Positions 19,285-28,266 of a stretch of 64,000 nt of DNA are shown piece by piece. Position numbers and translations under genes: made by a program. The first letter of the stretch is position 1. The number at the start of each line of letters is the position of its first letter. Source of the DNA: Armatimonadetes bacterium Uphvl-Ar1 (GTDB taxonomy: Bacteria > Armatimonadota > Fimbriimonadia > Fimbriimonadales > Fimbriimonadaceae); the NCBI GenBank assembly GCA_002162075.1, contig CP021423.1, positions 372,001 through 436,000 of the forward strand, given 5' to 3'. The notes under the pieces are model-generated. The model did not search any database. It had not been told where the DNA came from and saw only the letters and a list, made by a program, of their open reading frames with translations.

Positions 19285-20237
19285 ACCGGGCGGATGGGAT
19301 GCGTGTTTCGAAGCGGGACAAGACTTGGCTTGCTTCTGCTGGCACTTTGGGGATGAGTTTTACAGGTGTGACAAAGGAGCGGACATATTACGATGGTCAG
19401 ATGCCTGTTGAGGAGACAGTTCACTTGGATTCGACCTTGCAGAAGCTCACTCGGAATTTTGTGGGTGCTCGGGGGATTGAGATGATGGAAACGACTCAGA
19501 ATTCTGCTACAACTCAGGCGTATCCGTTGTATGATACTCATGGGAATATGGTTGCGACTCTGAGCAAGAACTCGGCGGGGACATCGTGGTCGCTTGGTAA
19601 TGAGCGGAGCTATGATGTTTGGGGTTCGGTTCGTTCGGGAGCGGCTGTGGGCGGGCCGAAGGGACGTTACGTTGCGAACCTTGGTCATGTTCAGGATGAT
19701 GAGAGTGGTTTGATTTATATGCGGGCGAGGTACTACGAGCCGGAGAGCGGTCGGTTTGTGAGCGAGGATCCTGCGAGAGACAAAGGAAACTGGTACATGT
19801 ATTCGAGCAATGACCCAGTAAACAAGTTTGACTACTCGGGTAAGTCCGAAGTAACCGGACGGGATATTGCACAATTATTTGCGTTTATGTTCAGTGCGGG
19901 TGGTTTGCTTGCCCTTGGAGCTTTTGTGTTTGAGGCAGGTCTAGCAGCTAAGCTGCTTGCAGTTGTAATTGTATCAGCAATTGCATTCGCATATAAGTAT
20001 ATCTCGGATAGCCCAAGTGCTGCTCTGGACACGCTTTCTGGATTTGGCATTATTGGCGATGGGTATTTTGCATATTTGGCTTTGAAGGATGATTTGGCTA
20101 TGAAAGCACTCGCAAATGGCGCACAGAACAGCCAAAATCCAAGCAAGGCGATGAGCATTTCCAGAAATGCCATGTATTTCTATACCGGGTATGCAATGCT
20201 TTTGCTCGGCATTATGTTCGCAGATGCCGCAAGCTAA
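19285..20237 (+). pseudogene. Displaced Rhs C-terminal cassette with an alternative toxin tip
   Basis: From about 19285 the DNA repeats the 3' part of the main rhs gene starting at 18031 ('CCGGGCGGATGGGATGCG'), with near-identical stretches through 'RYYEPESGRFVSEDP'. The tip then diverges: 'NWYMYSSNDPVNKFDYSGKSEVTGRD' leads into about 130 residues with several hydrophobic helices. It has no signal peptide or own promoter; an internal ATG at 19299 exists without a clear ribosome site. This is the standard form of an orphan Rhs-CT module that can replace the expressed tip by recombination across the shared core. Confidence 0.75.
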
Positions 20238-20250
20238 ATGGAGAGATGAA

Positions 20251-20472
20251 ATGGAGATTTTAAAGATCATTTTAGTGGCAACGGGATTTGTATTTCTTGT
20301 CGGCTCATTACTCCGAACAGATAGCTTGCGTTCCCGTTTTGCGTTGCCATTTTTCATGTGCTTTGGACTCATGATCTTGTCACCAGTCGGCACTAGCGTT
20401 CCTCTTGACATTGTGTTCCTGGTAGCAACACTCTGCGCAATCATATGTGGTGCAGTTTGGAGAATAAAATGA
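20251..20472 (+). CDS. Small three-helix membrane protein, candidate immunity protein for the displaced tip
   Basis: ATG 20251 follows GGAGAG and gives a 73-aa protein 'MEILKIILVATGFVFLVGS...' with three hydrophobic segments. It starts 13 bases after the stop of the displaced Rhs tip. Size and topology match the small proteins behind the other two tips (9229 and 18926), although the sequences differ. Role inferred from that pattern. Confidence 0.55.
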   Translation: MEILKIILVATGFVFLVGSLLRTDSLRSRFALPFFMCFGLMILSPVGTSVPLDIVFLVATLCAIICGAVWRIK

Positions 20473-20629
20473 GTCTCGAGCCCTTTGTTTGCGAGATAAG
20501 TTAATGGAATTGATTAGAGATAAAAGGGCCTCTTGGATTGTTGAATTGTATCCACAGAACTGGGCTGAAGTTAAACCCGACTCGCATTCGGCTCATTGTG
20601 CTTGCGGTGGGATCTTCGATATGCTCACG

Positions 20630-20712
20630 ACCTCGAGTAAGAACTTGGTGGAGCAACTGTGGTCGCTTGGTAATGAGCGGAGTTTTGATGTTTGTTTGTC
20701 GCGGTGCTTATA
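20630..20712 (+). pseudogene. Third, short Rhs core remnant
   Basis: This stretch still encodes 'SSKNLVEQLWSLGNERSFDV', corresponding to 'LSKNSAGTSWSLGNERSYDV' of the two longer copies, with high DNA similarity to 19562-19620. It then runs into unrelated sequence. It marks a further, mostly deleted cassette downstream of the array. Confidence 0.65.
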
Positions 20713-20752
20713 CTGAGGATGGGAGAGCTTAGCCCAAGTTTGGATCATCCCG

Positions 20753-21694
20753 TTAAAGGGCTTGCAGTTTTTTGGTGCTTTGAACAAGTTCGGCCCGGGA
20801 GAAACCGAGGCAGTTACGCAGTGAGTTGCGGAATGAAAAAGCACTGTTGAACCCGGTTTGCTCCATGATCTCTCTTGTTGAGAGCCCTGAGTTGCAGAGG
20901 AGGTTTGCGGCGTGGCGGATGCGGCATTCGGTGACAAATTCCCGGAATCCCATTTGGAATTCTGACCGGAACAGCCGGGAGAAATGGAACTGGGAGTAGT
21001 GGGCGGTGCGGGCGCACTCTACCAGGTTCCAGTCTTGCCTGGGGTTTTGCCGGATATCTTGGAGGAGGCCATGGAATTGCCGGAGGGTGGGCGGGATTTT
21101 GGGAGCGAATGTGGCTTGGGTTGATGCGGCGGGTGAAGTTGCCGTCAGCATATTGAGGAGAAATGCATTCTTCTGAGGGGCGGTCTGATCATTTTTGAAG
21201 TTGATCTGGGGTTGGTGATGGCTTGGACTTGGGACTTCGGAGCAGAGGACAAGTTTGGCTTGACCTGGGAGGAGATTGATCAGCCGAGAGTGGGCGAGGC
21301 TGGTGAGTTCGCTACTCAGAGTTGTGGCGATGAGGAATTGAAACGGTTGCGTGCTGATAGCGAGTTTTAGGTTTTGCCGACCTGAGAAGATCACCGCGCA
21401 ATCCCTCTCGAGGAACTTTGTCGATTTGTGGCAATGAACCAGACCAGTTCCGGTGACAGGAATGATCACGACGTGGAGATCATTGGGGAGAGTCCGGGTG
21501 AGTTCCCAAACGGCTTTGAATTGTCCTCGAACCGAGATGATGTTGTTGAGAGCCGTCGTCAGGAGGTGGCTTTCGAGTTCGTCTTGGTTACGGATTTGAA
21601 TCGGCGGCAGGGATATGTTTGACCTTGCCCATCCAAGGATTGGGTCAATTGCCTTTTGGTTGGGAATCTCCGAATTTCGAGGAACTGGAGTCAT
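20753..21694 (-). CDS. AraC-family transcriptional regulator
   Basis: The C-terminal 100 residues form two helix-turn-helix motifs of the AraC/XylS type: 'NLVECARTAHYSQFHFSRLFRSEFQMGFREFVTECRIRHAANLL' and 'STREIMEQTGFNSAFSFRNSLRNCLGFSRAEL'. The N-terminal 200 residues would be the sensing domain and match nothing I recognise. ATG 21694 is preferred because it lies four bases after the stop of the exported protein upstream, so the two are probably one transcript. An in-frame start at 21754 would overlap that gene. Confidence 0.8.
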   Translation of the reverse strand: MTPVPRNSEIPNQKAIDPILGWARSNISLPPIQIRNQDELESHLLTTALNNIISVRGQFKAVWELTRTLPNDLHVVIIPVTGTGLVHCHKSTKFLERDCAVIFSGRQNLKLAISTQPFQFLIATTLSSELTSLAHSRLINLLPGQAKLVLCSEVPSPSHHQPQINFKNDQTAPQKNAFLLNMLTATSPAASTQATFAPKIPPTLRQFHGLLQDIRQNPRQDWNLVECARTAHYSQFHFSRLFRSEFQMGFREFVTECRIRHAANLLCNSGLSTREIMEQTGFNSAFSFRNSLRNCLGFSRAELVQSTKKLQAL

Positions 21695-21698
21695 GGAA

Positions 21699-22115
21699 TT
21701 AGCCCGGTTCAGTGGAGTTTTTGGTGGGTATAGATGCCGGAGATTGGTTGGCAAAGGTTGCTTCGATGATCAAAGCAATTGCAATGTCGAGTTCGTACTG
21801 AGTGTCGAACTCAATCACTTCACCGTCGGGCCATCCGACTGAACCTCCTGATAGCATTGCGCCGGGGGCTGACTTGCTTGATACTGGGTTGACTGTCCAA
21901 GTGATTGTTCCGGAAGCAACATCGGCACTCAGCCTGCTGAGTGCAATTGAACTTGCAAAGGAGCTATGTGTTTCTATGTAGTCAAGACACTCGATCCAGG
22001 AAGAGAGCCTTGTCGGTTCAATTTGGGTGGTCAGTACCTGAGGGTTGAAACTTGCCGGGCAAAGATTGGGAACTGCGATTGCAAAAGCAAGCGTAAAGAG
22101 GATCGAAGCTTTCAT
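21699..22115 (-). CDS. Small exported protein of unknown function
   Basis: A 138-aa protein with a clear signal peptide (MKASILFTLAFAIAVPNLCPA, the Cys may allow lipidation). The mature part is Ser- and Ile-rich with no family match. It is translated just before the AraC gene and divergent from the 969-aa regulator. Confidence 0.5.
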   Translation of the reverse strand: MKASILFTLAFAIAVPNLCPASFNPQVLTTQIEPTRLSSWIECLDYIETHSSFASSIALSRLSADVASGTITWTVNPVSSKSAPGAMLSGGSVGWPDGEVIEFDTQYELDIAIALIIEATFANQSPASIPTKNSTEPG

Positions 22116-22207
22116 CGAAGCTCAGTATCAATCCGGGCGTATTGCACTTAGATTGCACTTATGGCTCCACTTCAGACTTCAAGAATTGAACATAATAGAC
22201 AGTAGAT

Positions 22208-25117
22208 ATGGGTGATTCTCTTAACCAATGGAGACTACAGTTGTTTTCCGGATTTCGGCTCCGGGAGCCACATGGAAATGAAGTCAAAACAAGAAGCCGC
22301 CGGCTTATTGATCTGTTGATCATTCTTGCTCTTCAGAAGGACTTTTCATATAGCCGTCATGGGCTCGCCAAACAGATTTTTTGGGATACCGACGAGGGTC
22401 AGGAAGAGCGCCTTACCGTGTTGCTATCAAGAGCCACAACGAAACTCAACTCGTATGGCAAATCGTTCTTGGGAATTACCGGCGACACTGTTTGGCTGGA
22501 TACTTCCCTAATTGAAATTGATCTGTCGACTGCTACTCAACTCATTGAAAGAATTGCGGATGAGGCGGATGCGGGTCGTCCTGTTAAACGCCTCTTTGAA
22601 TCGCTTGGTGCGATGATTTCCCCTCTTGAATTATCGCCAGGGAATATTTTTGTGGACGAGGCATTAAGTGCTCAAAAGCATCGTCTTCGCCATTTGATTC
22701 AGTGCAAGTTGGTTCCGGCAACGGGAACACAGTATGCAACTTCGATTGGTTCGTTGATCGATGTACTTGGCTTGGAGGATCCTGCATCAGCATCTAGCTG
22801 TAACCAGCTCATGCTAACTTTTGCTGGAATTGGGGATACGGGAGCGGTGCACAGGGTTTTTGCTCGCCACGAAGACGCGATGAATGACGAGTTTGGGGCG
22901 GTTGTCTCTCACACAACTCACGAAATCTACTCGTTAGCACTCTCGACATCGCCTTTTGATGGGACTGCCCTTCGTTATGACTCCAGTCCCGCAGTTCCAG
23001 AGAACTCGTTTGGCATTGAACCAATTGTAGTTAAGTTGGAGAACTTGGTTCAATCTGCCAGGAAGGGTGATGTAATCGAGCTGATTGGTCCTCCTGGCTC
23101 GGGAAAAACCCACCTACTATCAGTTCTCCATTCGCGTCTGAGTCCTTCCAACTCTGCCCTCTTCTTTGATCTCAATCACATTGAACACGAAGTTGATGTG
23201 GAGGAAGGAATCCACTCAACCAGTCGCGTCATTCTGGTTGATAATTATGCCGACCGATCATGGCCGCAGTTGAACTCAATTTTGAATTCAACTTCAGCAG
23301 AGATTGCGATTTTAGCTTCTGAACATGCCAGCCAAATTTCGGGAAGTATTCGTATTGTGTTATCGCCGCTGGACGCAGGTTCTAGCCTAAACTTCGGTCC
23401 AGCTGCTCAGCTAATTCTCTCGAACCTTGAACCAAGTCATCTCCATTCTCTGCCAAATGACAAAGCCGCACAGTTTAGGGCATTCAATGAACTCGTCCAA
23501 CTGACTGGCGGTAACCCTGGCACTCTCCTCAAGTCATTGAGCATTATCAAGGCACTTGGATTCAAAGGTGGAATCGAGTTTATTCGTTCGGAGTTGCTTT
23601 CATTTGGTCCGATTACATTTGCGCAGAGCGAACACTCTTTTCGCAAAGAGATTCTCAAGCGATTCGAGTCCCTGGACTCTGAGCATTTGCGATGTTGTCG
23701 TTTGCTTTCTAAATTGAAGCTTCCGATGTCTGTTCAAGCGCTTATCGAGGCAGGCTCATTTAGTCCTGCAATCATTCAGGAGATCAACGCCGCCGGGGTG
23801 GTGAAAATGGGGTTAGATCACACAGTTCAACTTACAGAACCGGTTCAAGTTGTCTTCAATTCATCAGACTTCAGCAGTATCGAGCCAGACGAATGGTCAA
23901 GCTTTTGCAGCTCAGTGTACTTTTGGCTGAAGCGCAAAGCAGAGAACTTTGCAGAGCATTTGGAGCTTGCTTCTTCGATGAGGGCATTAGAGTTGATTTG
24001 CAGTTCTCTTTTGGACAGACATGATACATTGGACGGGCTCTTTTTCTATGAATCACTTTCCATGTGGTTCCCAAGCACTAGTTGTTCACCAGAAGTTACT
24101 CTCCGAGCAGAAGCATCTCTCTTTGTTGCTGACGAACTAACGCCTGAAGAGTGGGTAAAAATTGTCGCTGCCGTTGGGAAGGGTCAGTTCTATAGCGGGC
24201 AGTCTGAGAAGCTACTTCGAACCATTCAGTGGGCTCGAAATTCGTCCAAATTTGAACTGCTGAGTCAGGTCGGAAAGTATCGCATCTTGAACTTGCATGG
24301 ACTTGCTTATCGCAGTATTGAAGACTTAGAGTCAGCGGAGCGTTGCTACTTAGAGGCACTTGAGGTTGCTCCTACTGCAGATGCCAAAGTCACTCTCAAC
24401 TACAATCTTGGATGCGTTGCCGAGCGAAAAGGAGATAAGCACCAAGCTCTTGAGTTCTATGAACAAGCTGCCCTCGTTTTTACTCCGAATACAGATCGCA
24501 GACTAATGTCTCAAAGCACGCTCGATATCTTGAGACTCAGATCCGAACTTTTTCCTAATGAGACGGGAATTGTAAGAAGCTTAACTGCACTCTTTCAAGA
24601 GAGTACCCTTGCGGGAGATCGTCGGGCCCAGGCAATTCTTCTAACGGATATCGGAGAATCAAAATACCGTGACGGTCAGACTGGACCTGCGACGCATTAC
24701 ATGATCATTGGTGTATTCCTGTGCTTTCAGATGGGATTTTCTAAGAACTCAGTCAGGCTGTGCAGTTCCACTCTTCAGGTCTTGATCCCTTGCCTAAGAA
24801 GTCTAAATGTTGGAAATGTTGCCGAGCAGCTTGAGGTTCTGTCAATTGCATTCAATTCCCTAGAGCAGAATTGGGAAGCAGTTTCAGAACAGCGAAATCT
24901 GCCATTGGTTCTCAATGACATTCTCATGCGCGGACTTCATCAGCTTTCAGAGAAAGGGGTGCCGGTTCCGGATGAGCTCCATTCTTTCTTCAAAGAGTGT
25001 GACGAGATTCACGCGCGGACTTTCACGAATGTTTCCACGGTATCTACACTCGAGACATTGTCGCTGAGAATGCAGAGATCAAGGGATAGTGAGAAATTTG
25101 TTGATGTGGAAAAATGA
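22208..25117 (+). CDS. Large transcriptional regulator: winged helix, AAA/NTPase and TPR-like repeats
   Basis: A 969-aa protein starting at ATG 22208. Residues 1-100 resemble an OmpR/SARP-like winged helix ('LQLFSGFRLREPHGNEVKTRSRRLIDLLIILALQ...'), followed by a BTAD-like helical region (100-245). A P-loop GPPGSGKTH lies at residues 294-302, with a Walker B-like 'VILVDNY' about 45 residues later. The last 300 residues hold TPR-like repeats ('AKVTLNYNLGCVAERKGDKHQALEFYEQAA'). Such STAND-type regulators bind DNA after ligand-driven ATP switching. Target unknown; nothing next to it is obviously its regulon. Confidence 0.75.
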   Translation: MGDSLNQWRLQLFSGFRLREPHGNEVKTRSRRLIDLLIILALQKDFSYSRHGLAKQIFWDTDEGQEERLTVLLSRATTKLNSYGKSFLGITGDTVWLDTSLIEIDLSTATQLIERIADEADAGRPVKRLFESLGAMISPLELSPGNIFVDEALSAQKHRLRHLIQCKLVPATGTQYATSIGSLIDVLGLEDPASASSCNQLMLTFAGIGDTGAVHRVFARHEDAMNDEFGAVVSHTTHEIYSLALSTSPFDGTALRYDSSPAVPENSFGIEPIVVKLENLVQSARKGDVIELIGPPGSGKTHLLSVLHSRLSPSNSALFFDLNHIEHEVDVEEGIHSTSRVILVDNYADRSWPQLNSILNSTSAEIAILASEHASQISGSIRIVLSPLDAGSSLNFGPAAQLILSNLEPSHLHSLPNDKAAQFRAFNELVQLTGGNPGTLLKSLSIIKALGFKGGIEFIRSELLSFGPITFAQSEHSFRKEILKRFESLDSEHLRCCRLLSKLKLPMSVQALIEAGSFSPAIIQEINAAGVVKMGLDHTVQLTEPVQVVFNSSDFSSIEPDEWSSFCSSVYFWLKRKAENFAEHLELASSMRALELICSSLLDRHDTLDGLFFYESLSMWFPSTSCSPEVTLRAEASLFVADELTPEEWVKIVAAVGKGQFYSGQSEKLLRTIQWARNSSKFELLSQVGKYRILNLHGLAYRSIEDLESAERCYLEALEVAPTADAKVTLNYNLGCVAERKGDKHQALEFYEQAALVFTPNTDRRLMSQSTLDILRLRSELFPNETGIVRSLTALFQESTLAGDRRAQAILLTDIGESKYRDGQTGPATHYMIIGVFLCFQMGFSKNSVRLCSSTLQVLIPCLRSLNVGNVAEQLEVLSIAFNSLEQNWEAVSEQRNLPLVLNDILMRGLHQLSEKGVPVPDELHSFFKECDEIHARTFTNVSTVSTLETLSLRMQRSRDSEKFVDVEK

Positions 25118-25967
25118 CTCTGGCTGAGTAGAGGTAATGACATTGTTCTTTTGATAGATGTGTCCAGTAAAATATGAGTTTATAATTAGTGCATATGAGC
25201 ATCTGATTGCAGAATAGAATCGTACTCACAATTGAATTACAAACTCGCCTGGCGATTTATTCGAGATATGAGATGGTCTTTTTATGGGTAGCGAGAGAGT
25301 CTTTACGAAAAGTATTGCGGCTTAAGAAACCTGAGCTATAGCATGATGCTTGATCTCGCTATGCAAACCGAAAAGATTGCTGACGTGCGTTTCCTCAAAA
25401 AGCGCTTCGATCCCGACCGAGTTGACATCGGTGAAAGGAGATGAATAAGGGAGTCTAGGTTCTAAGTATCCGTGTTCTGTTAAATGATCAATGGTACGGA
25501 TTCAATTTGATTTGGACTTAGAATTTCTAGGTTCACCGAAATTGAAAGTTGGTTTGCATATGTACCTGAACGACGGCAGTTTTCTGCTGGGGTGAAGAGA
25601 CTAGTTTTGAACTGTGAAATCAAAATATAATCGATCAAGCAATTCATTTTCTGGCTATCTTCCTGGCTTTTGGCTGGGTTTACCGAAGTGGACGCACTTA
25701 TAACTTTTCTGACGCGCACGCGAAAACCGTGCTCGGCGCCCAATGTGTTCTGCTGAGCTCCACCCAGGTTAGATAACTCGATGAGATGAGTTATGCTCGC
25801 ACTTCTATGTTCCATTCTATCTGGTTGAGTCAAACACTCCTTTCAATTCACTCGTTCCCAGGCACTGTGCGGGAATATTGGAAAAGTAATAGTGTGTCAT
25901 GGTCGCTGAGGCCGCAAGTTCATGTAAACTAGATGAGTCTCTGTAAGCGGTTAAATTCTAGCTTAAA
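25118..25967. other. Long stretch without a convincing gene
   Basis: About 850 bp with stops in all frames apart from a 117-aa open frame on the minus strand (25480-25833) that has no ribosome site or recognisable domain. AT content is higher than in the core genome. It may be decayed sequence; I see no repeat, tRNA or clear terminator in it. Confidence 0.4.
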
Positions 25968-26426
25968 TTGATATTGAACCATACGGAACATACTTGGGCA
26001 TCTGGCGCGATTGAGCTTCTTCGTCACGCAGATTCTCATATCCACATTGACACCGCTTTTGATCGTCGAATTGCATTCATCAGCATCGACAACTCAATTG
26101 AGACTTCGATCCCAACGTTTCTAGCACTTCCTTCCAGCAAATCCGGCATCAAAGTCTCGCGAAAGGAAGTAAATGATGTCGAGAACAGTTTCCCTGAATT
26201 GCTTGCTCTCCTCTGGAAACATGCCAGCTCACGACTTACTGGCATTGACGAGGCGGACATCGAGCATTACCATCGAATTCGTAACAAACTCTACCACGAT
26301 GGAACTGGTTTGAGCGTGGACGAGCAATATATACTCGCTTACCGCGAAATTGCCGTAATCCTACTCAAGAACCATTTCAGTGTCGCATTGGGCGATCCCA
26401 AGCCGCACCTACGCTTGAGCGACTAA
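25968..26426 (+). CDS. HEPN-like domain protein (first of a pair)
   Basis: A 152-aa mostly helical protein with 'IEHYHRIRNKLYHDGTGLS' near residue 110, which matches the Rx4-6H motif (RNKLYH) of HEPN ribonucleases and their relatives. The start is uncertain: TTG 25968 or TTG 25974, with no ATG. HEPN proteins are frequent toxins or effectors in toxin-antitoxin, abortive-infection and CRISPR systems. It is followed after two bases by a second protein with the same kind of motif. Confidence 0.6.
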   Translation: MILNHTEHTWASGAIELLRHADSHIHIDTAFDRRIAFISIDNSIETSIPTFLALPSSKSGIKVSRKEVNDVENSFPELLALLWKHASSRLTGIDEADIEHYHRIRNKLYHDGTGLSVDEQYILAYREIAVILLKNHFSVALGDPKPHLRLSD

Positions 26427-26428
26427 TC

Positions 26429-26671
26429 ATGCTTTGGAATAGAATCGAAGAGTCGCTAACACAAGGGCTTAAAGTGGCCGGAACAGATCGTGGACATACT
26501 TACTGGCCGGAAGTGGCTATCCAGTCAGGAGTTCTCAGTCGGGAAGAAATTACCAATATCACCGAACTGCGAATGATCCGTAATAAGAGCGTACATTCCT
26601 CGACAATTGACCACAAACAGGTCGAGCATGCAGTAAATCTTGCCGAACAAGTCCTTTCCAAGCTCAAATGA
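26429..26671 (+). CDS. Small HEPN-like protein (second of a pair)
   Basis: An 80-aa protein with 'ITELRMIRNKSVHSSTID', again an R(N)x4H-type motif on the expected helix. It starts two bases after the first HEPN-like gene, so they are translationally coupled. A small second HEPN protein could be a partner in a heterodimer or a regulator of the first. Neither is paired with a MNT nucleotidyltransferase, the usual antitoxin, in this window. Confidence 0.55.
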   Translation: MLWNRIEESLTQGLKVAGTDRGHTYWPEVAIQSGVLSREEITNITELRMIRNKSVHSSTIDHKQVEHAVNLAEQVLSKLK

Positions 26672-26856
26672 AATCACGTGACAGTTTGGTGAAGCGAAAC
26701 CGGCAGACCATCTTAATTTGATTTGATTGGGTTCCAACATCGGACTGGTGAATTTGGTTGTTCGAACCCCGTCTTGCTGGTTCAGACTTTGAACCTAAAG
26801 AGGTGTGGTACACCGAAGTGCACGCGATAAGAACTGCCATAGCCTAGTAAAATCAA

Positions 26857-27120
26857 TCAAGAAATGAGTTTGTTAATCTGATCCGCCGCGAGTTTTTCTT
26901 CCCTTGGGGGCTTCTTTCCGTTCGCCAGATGCTTCACTGTCCAATCATTATAGCGATCTGAGACTTCGTCTTTATTTTTGCCATGAATCACAGCTCGGTT
27001 CGTACAAATGCAAAGCAAATCACGGTAGAAATCTTCAAAAGAAAACGTAACCTGTAGTTGGTTCGTCGAGACTTTACTAACTTTCAAATGATCGGGACTT
27101 GAGTTCAGGATCACACTCAA
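26857..27120 (-). CDS. Hypothetical protein, 87 aa
   Basis: An open frame with plausible composition ('TNQLQVTFSFEDFYRDLLCICTNRAVIHGKNKDEVSDRYNDW') but no recognised domain. It is convergent with the HEPN-like pair. The alternation of charged and aromatic residues looks like a real small globular protein, or the C-terminal part of one. Confidence 0.4.
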   Translation of the reverse strand: MSVILNSSPDHLKVSKVSTNQLQVTFSFEDFYRDLLCICTNRAVIHGKNKDEVSDRYNDWTVKHLANGKKPPREEKLAADQINKLIS

Positions 27121-27270
27121 GACACATACTTTCTCAACTCACTGCAAATCGGTCATTACTAGAGCGGGTGGTTCATCACCATGTATCAGTCCGTGTCTCC
27201 AAATCTGTCAGATGTTGTGAGAGGTATGCGTATACAGTAATTTACGCTTTGCAAGTTAATTATTGAAGAA

Positions 27271-27483
27271 CTAAGACAGCCGTTGAGAAATGCCACTCGT
27301 ACAGTATCCCAACAGATAGAATAGTGACTCTGCGATTGGAAATAACGTCCTCGCAATTGCCCAGAAGGGCGTTCTGTGATTCTTTATTGAGTTTGACAAG
27401 ATAATCCCAACGTCATTCCTCAATCGATCTGCCACTTTCTTCATCACCTCATTATTGTTGGTGGCCAATTTGATCGGATTCAT
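27271..27483 (-). CDS. Hypothetical small protein, 70 aa
   Basis: Begins 'MNPIKLATNNNEVMKKVADRLRNDVGIIL' (amphipathic helix), then a hydrophobic helix 'FWAIARTLFPIAESLFYLLGY'. It follows the broken plasmid-type gene on the same strand. No family recognised; it may be a small membrane-associated protein or a spurious frame. Confidence 0.35.
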   Translation of the reverse strand: MNPIKLATNNNEVMKKVADRLRNDVGIILSNSIKNHRTPFWAIARTLFPIAESLFYLLGYCTSGISQRLS

Positions 27484-27500
27484 ACATCAACTTTACTACC

Positions 27501-27827
27501 TCAATCCAGGAAAGTCAAAAAACAGCCTTCCCATTGTAAGGCTGCTTGAAATTTGTAGTCCTCGGGCAAGAGAACGGTCGTGACCGAGCGATCCCACTCG
27601 GTGATGATTCAAAACGTCGTTCCTAGCGATGAAGAGTACTCTAACATGAGCCGAGAGTCATGAATCAGAGCTACTTCGTTCGACTCTCGATCTTCCTCGC
27701 AAACCTCACCCCAGTCGCCATTCGCGTGACGTTGGAGCGCGGAATAGACTTCGTCAGGTGGAACCGTGGAAATGAGATTCGTGGTCGCAACCAGGCGACC
27801 GAGCGGAAATTTGGATTGAGTAATCAA
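27501..27827 (-). pseudogene. Conserved 'plasmid-related' small protein with an in-frame TGA
   Basis: Reading through TGA 27609-27611 gives about 108 residues with the features of a widespread small family often labelled plasmid-related: 'LGRLVATTNLIS', 'LQRHANGDWGEVCEEDRESNEVAL', then 'GTTF*IITEWDRSVTTVLLPEDY'. The conserved text at the stop is (L/F)WIITE, so the Trp codon TGG appears to have become TGA. The frame downstream is intact to a TGA at 27501-27503. This is a nonsense-mutated copy, or a single-base error. Family function is unknown. Confidence 0.65.
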
Positions 27828-28036
27828 TGTGGCACCTCTCAGGGCCCGCGTCGCGCCCCTGAGTTTTAGTCAGGGAGGCCGTTGAGCAGCAGGCCCAATC
27901 TAAGTACCACATAAACTCCATACAAAAATGCAGTACCAAGCCACAAATTTGATCTCGCCGATGCAACTTCTTTAGCCGAGACTGCATTCTGAGCAATTCC
28001 TCGCAAATTTCAAAAGCATCAAGTTACTATGGAAGC

Positions 28037-28255
28037 ATGAGCCAAATGCGTCGAGAAAAGCTCGCATATACGGTCGAGGAAACAGCTGAGCTCCTTTCTC
28101 TTAGTCGAGCTCACATTTACCGTCTTCTCGATCAAAAGGAACTCAACTCCATCCAGATTGGTCGGAGTCGCAGAATAACGCATTCTCAGCTACAAGAATT
28201 CTTCAGATCACTTGAGCAAAACGACAAACCATTTCCCCGATACTTTCTACAATAG
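28037..28255 (+). CDS. Excisionase-family helix-turn-helix protein
   Basis: A 72-aa DNA-binding protein of the excisionase/MerR-like HTH_17 type: 'LAYTVEETAELLSLSRAHIYRLLDQKELNSIQIGRSRRITHSQLQEFF'. It closely resembles the protein at 49465-49659, including the 'IGRSRRI' wing. It is convergent with the helicase gene. It may be an internal second excisionase or a small regulator. Confidence 0.75.
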   Translation: MSQMRREKLAYTVEETAELLSLSRAHIYRLLDQKELNSIQIGRSRRITHSQLQEFFRSLEQNDKPFPRYFLQ

Positions 28256-28266
28256 ATATTCTTGAT

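Noticed and set aside
25480-25833. 117-aa gene on the minus strand
   Set aside because: No ribosome site, no domain, no neighbour linkage; kept only as a remark in the gap entry.
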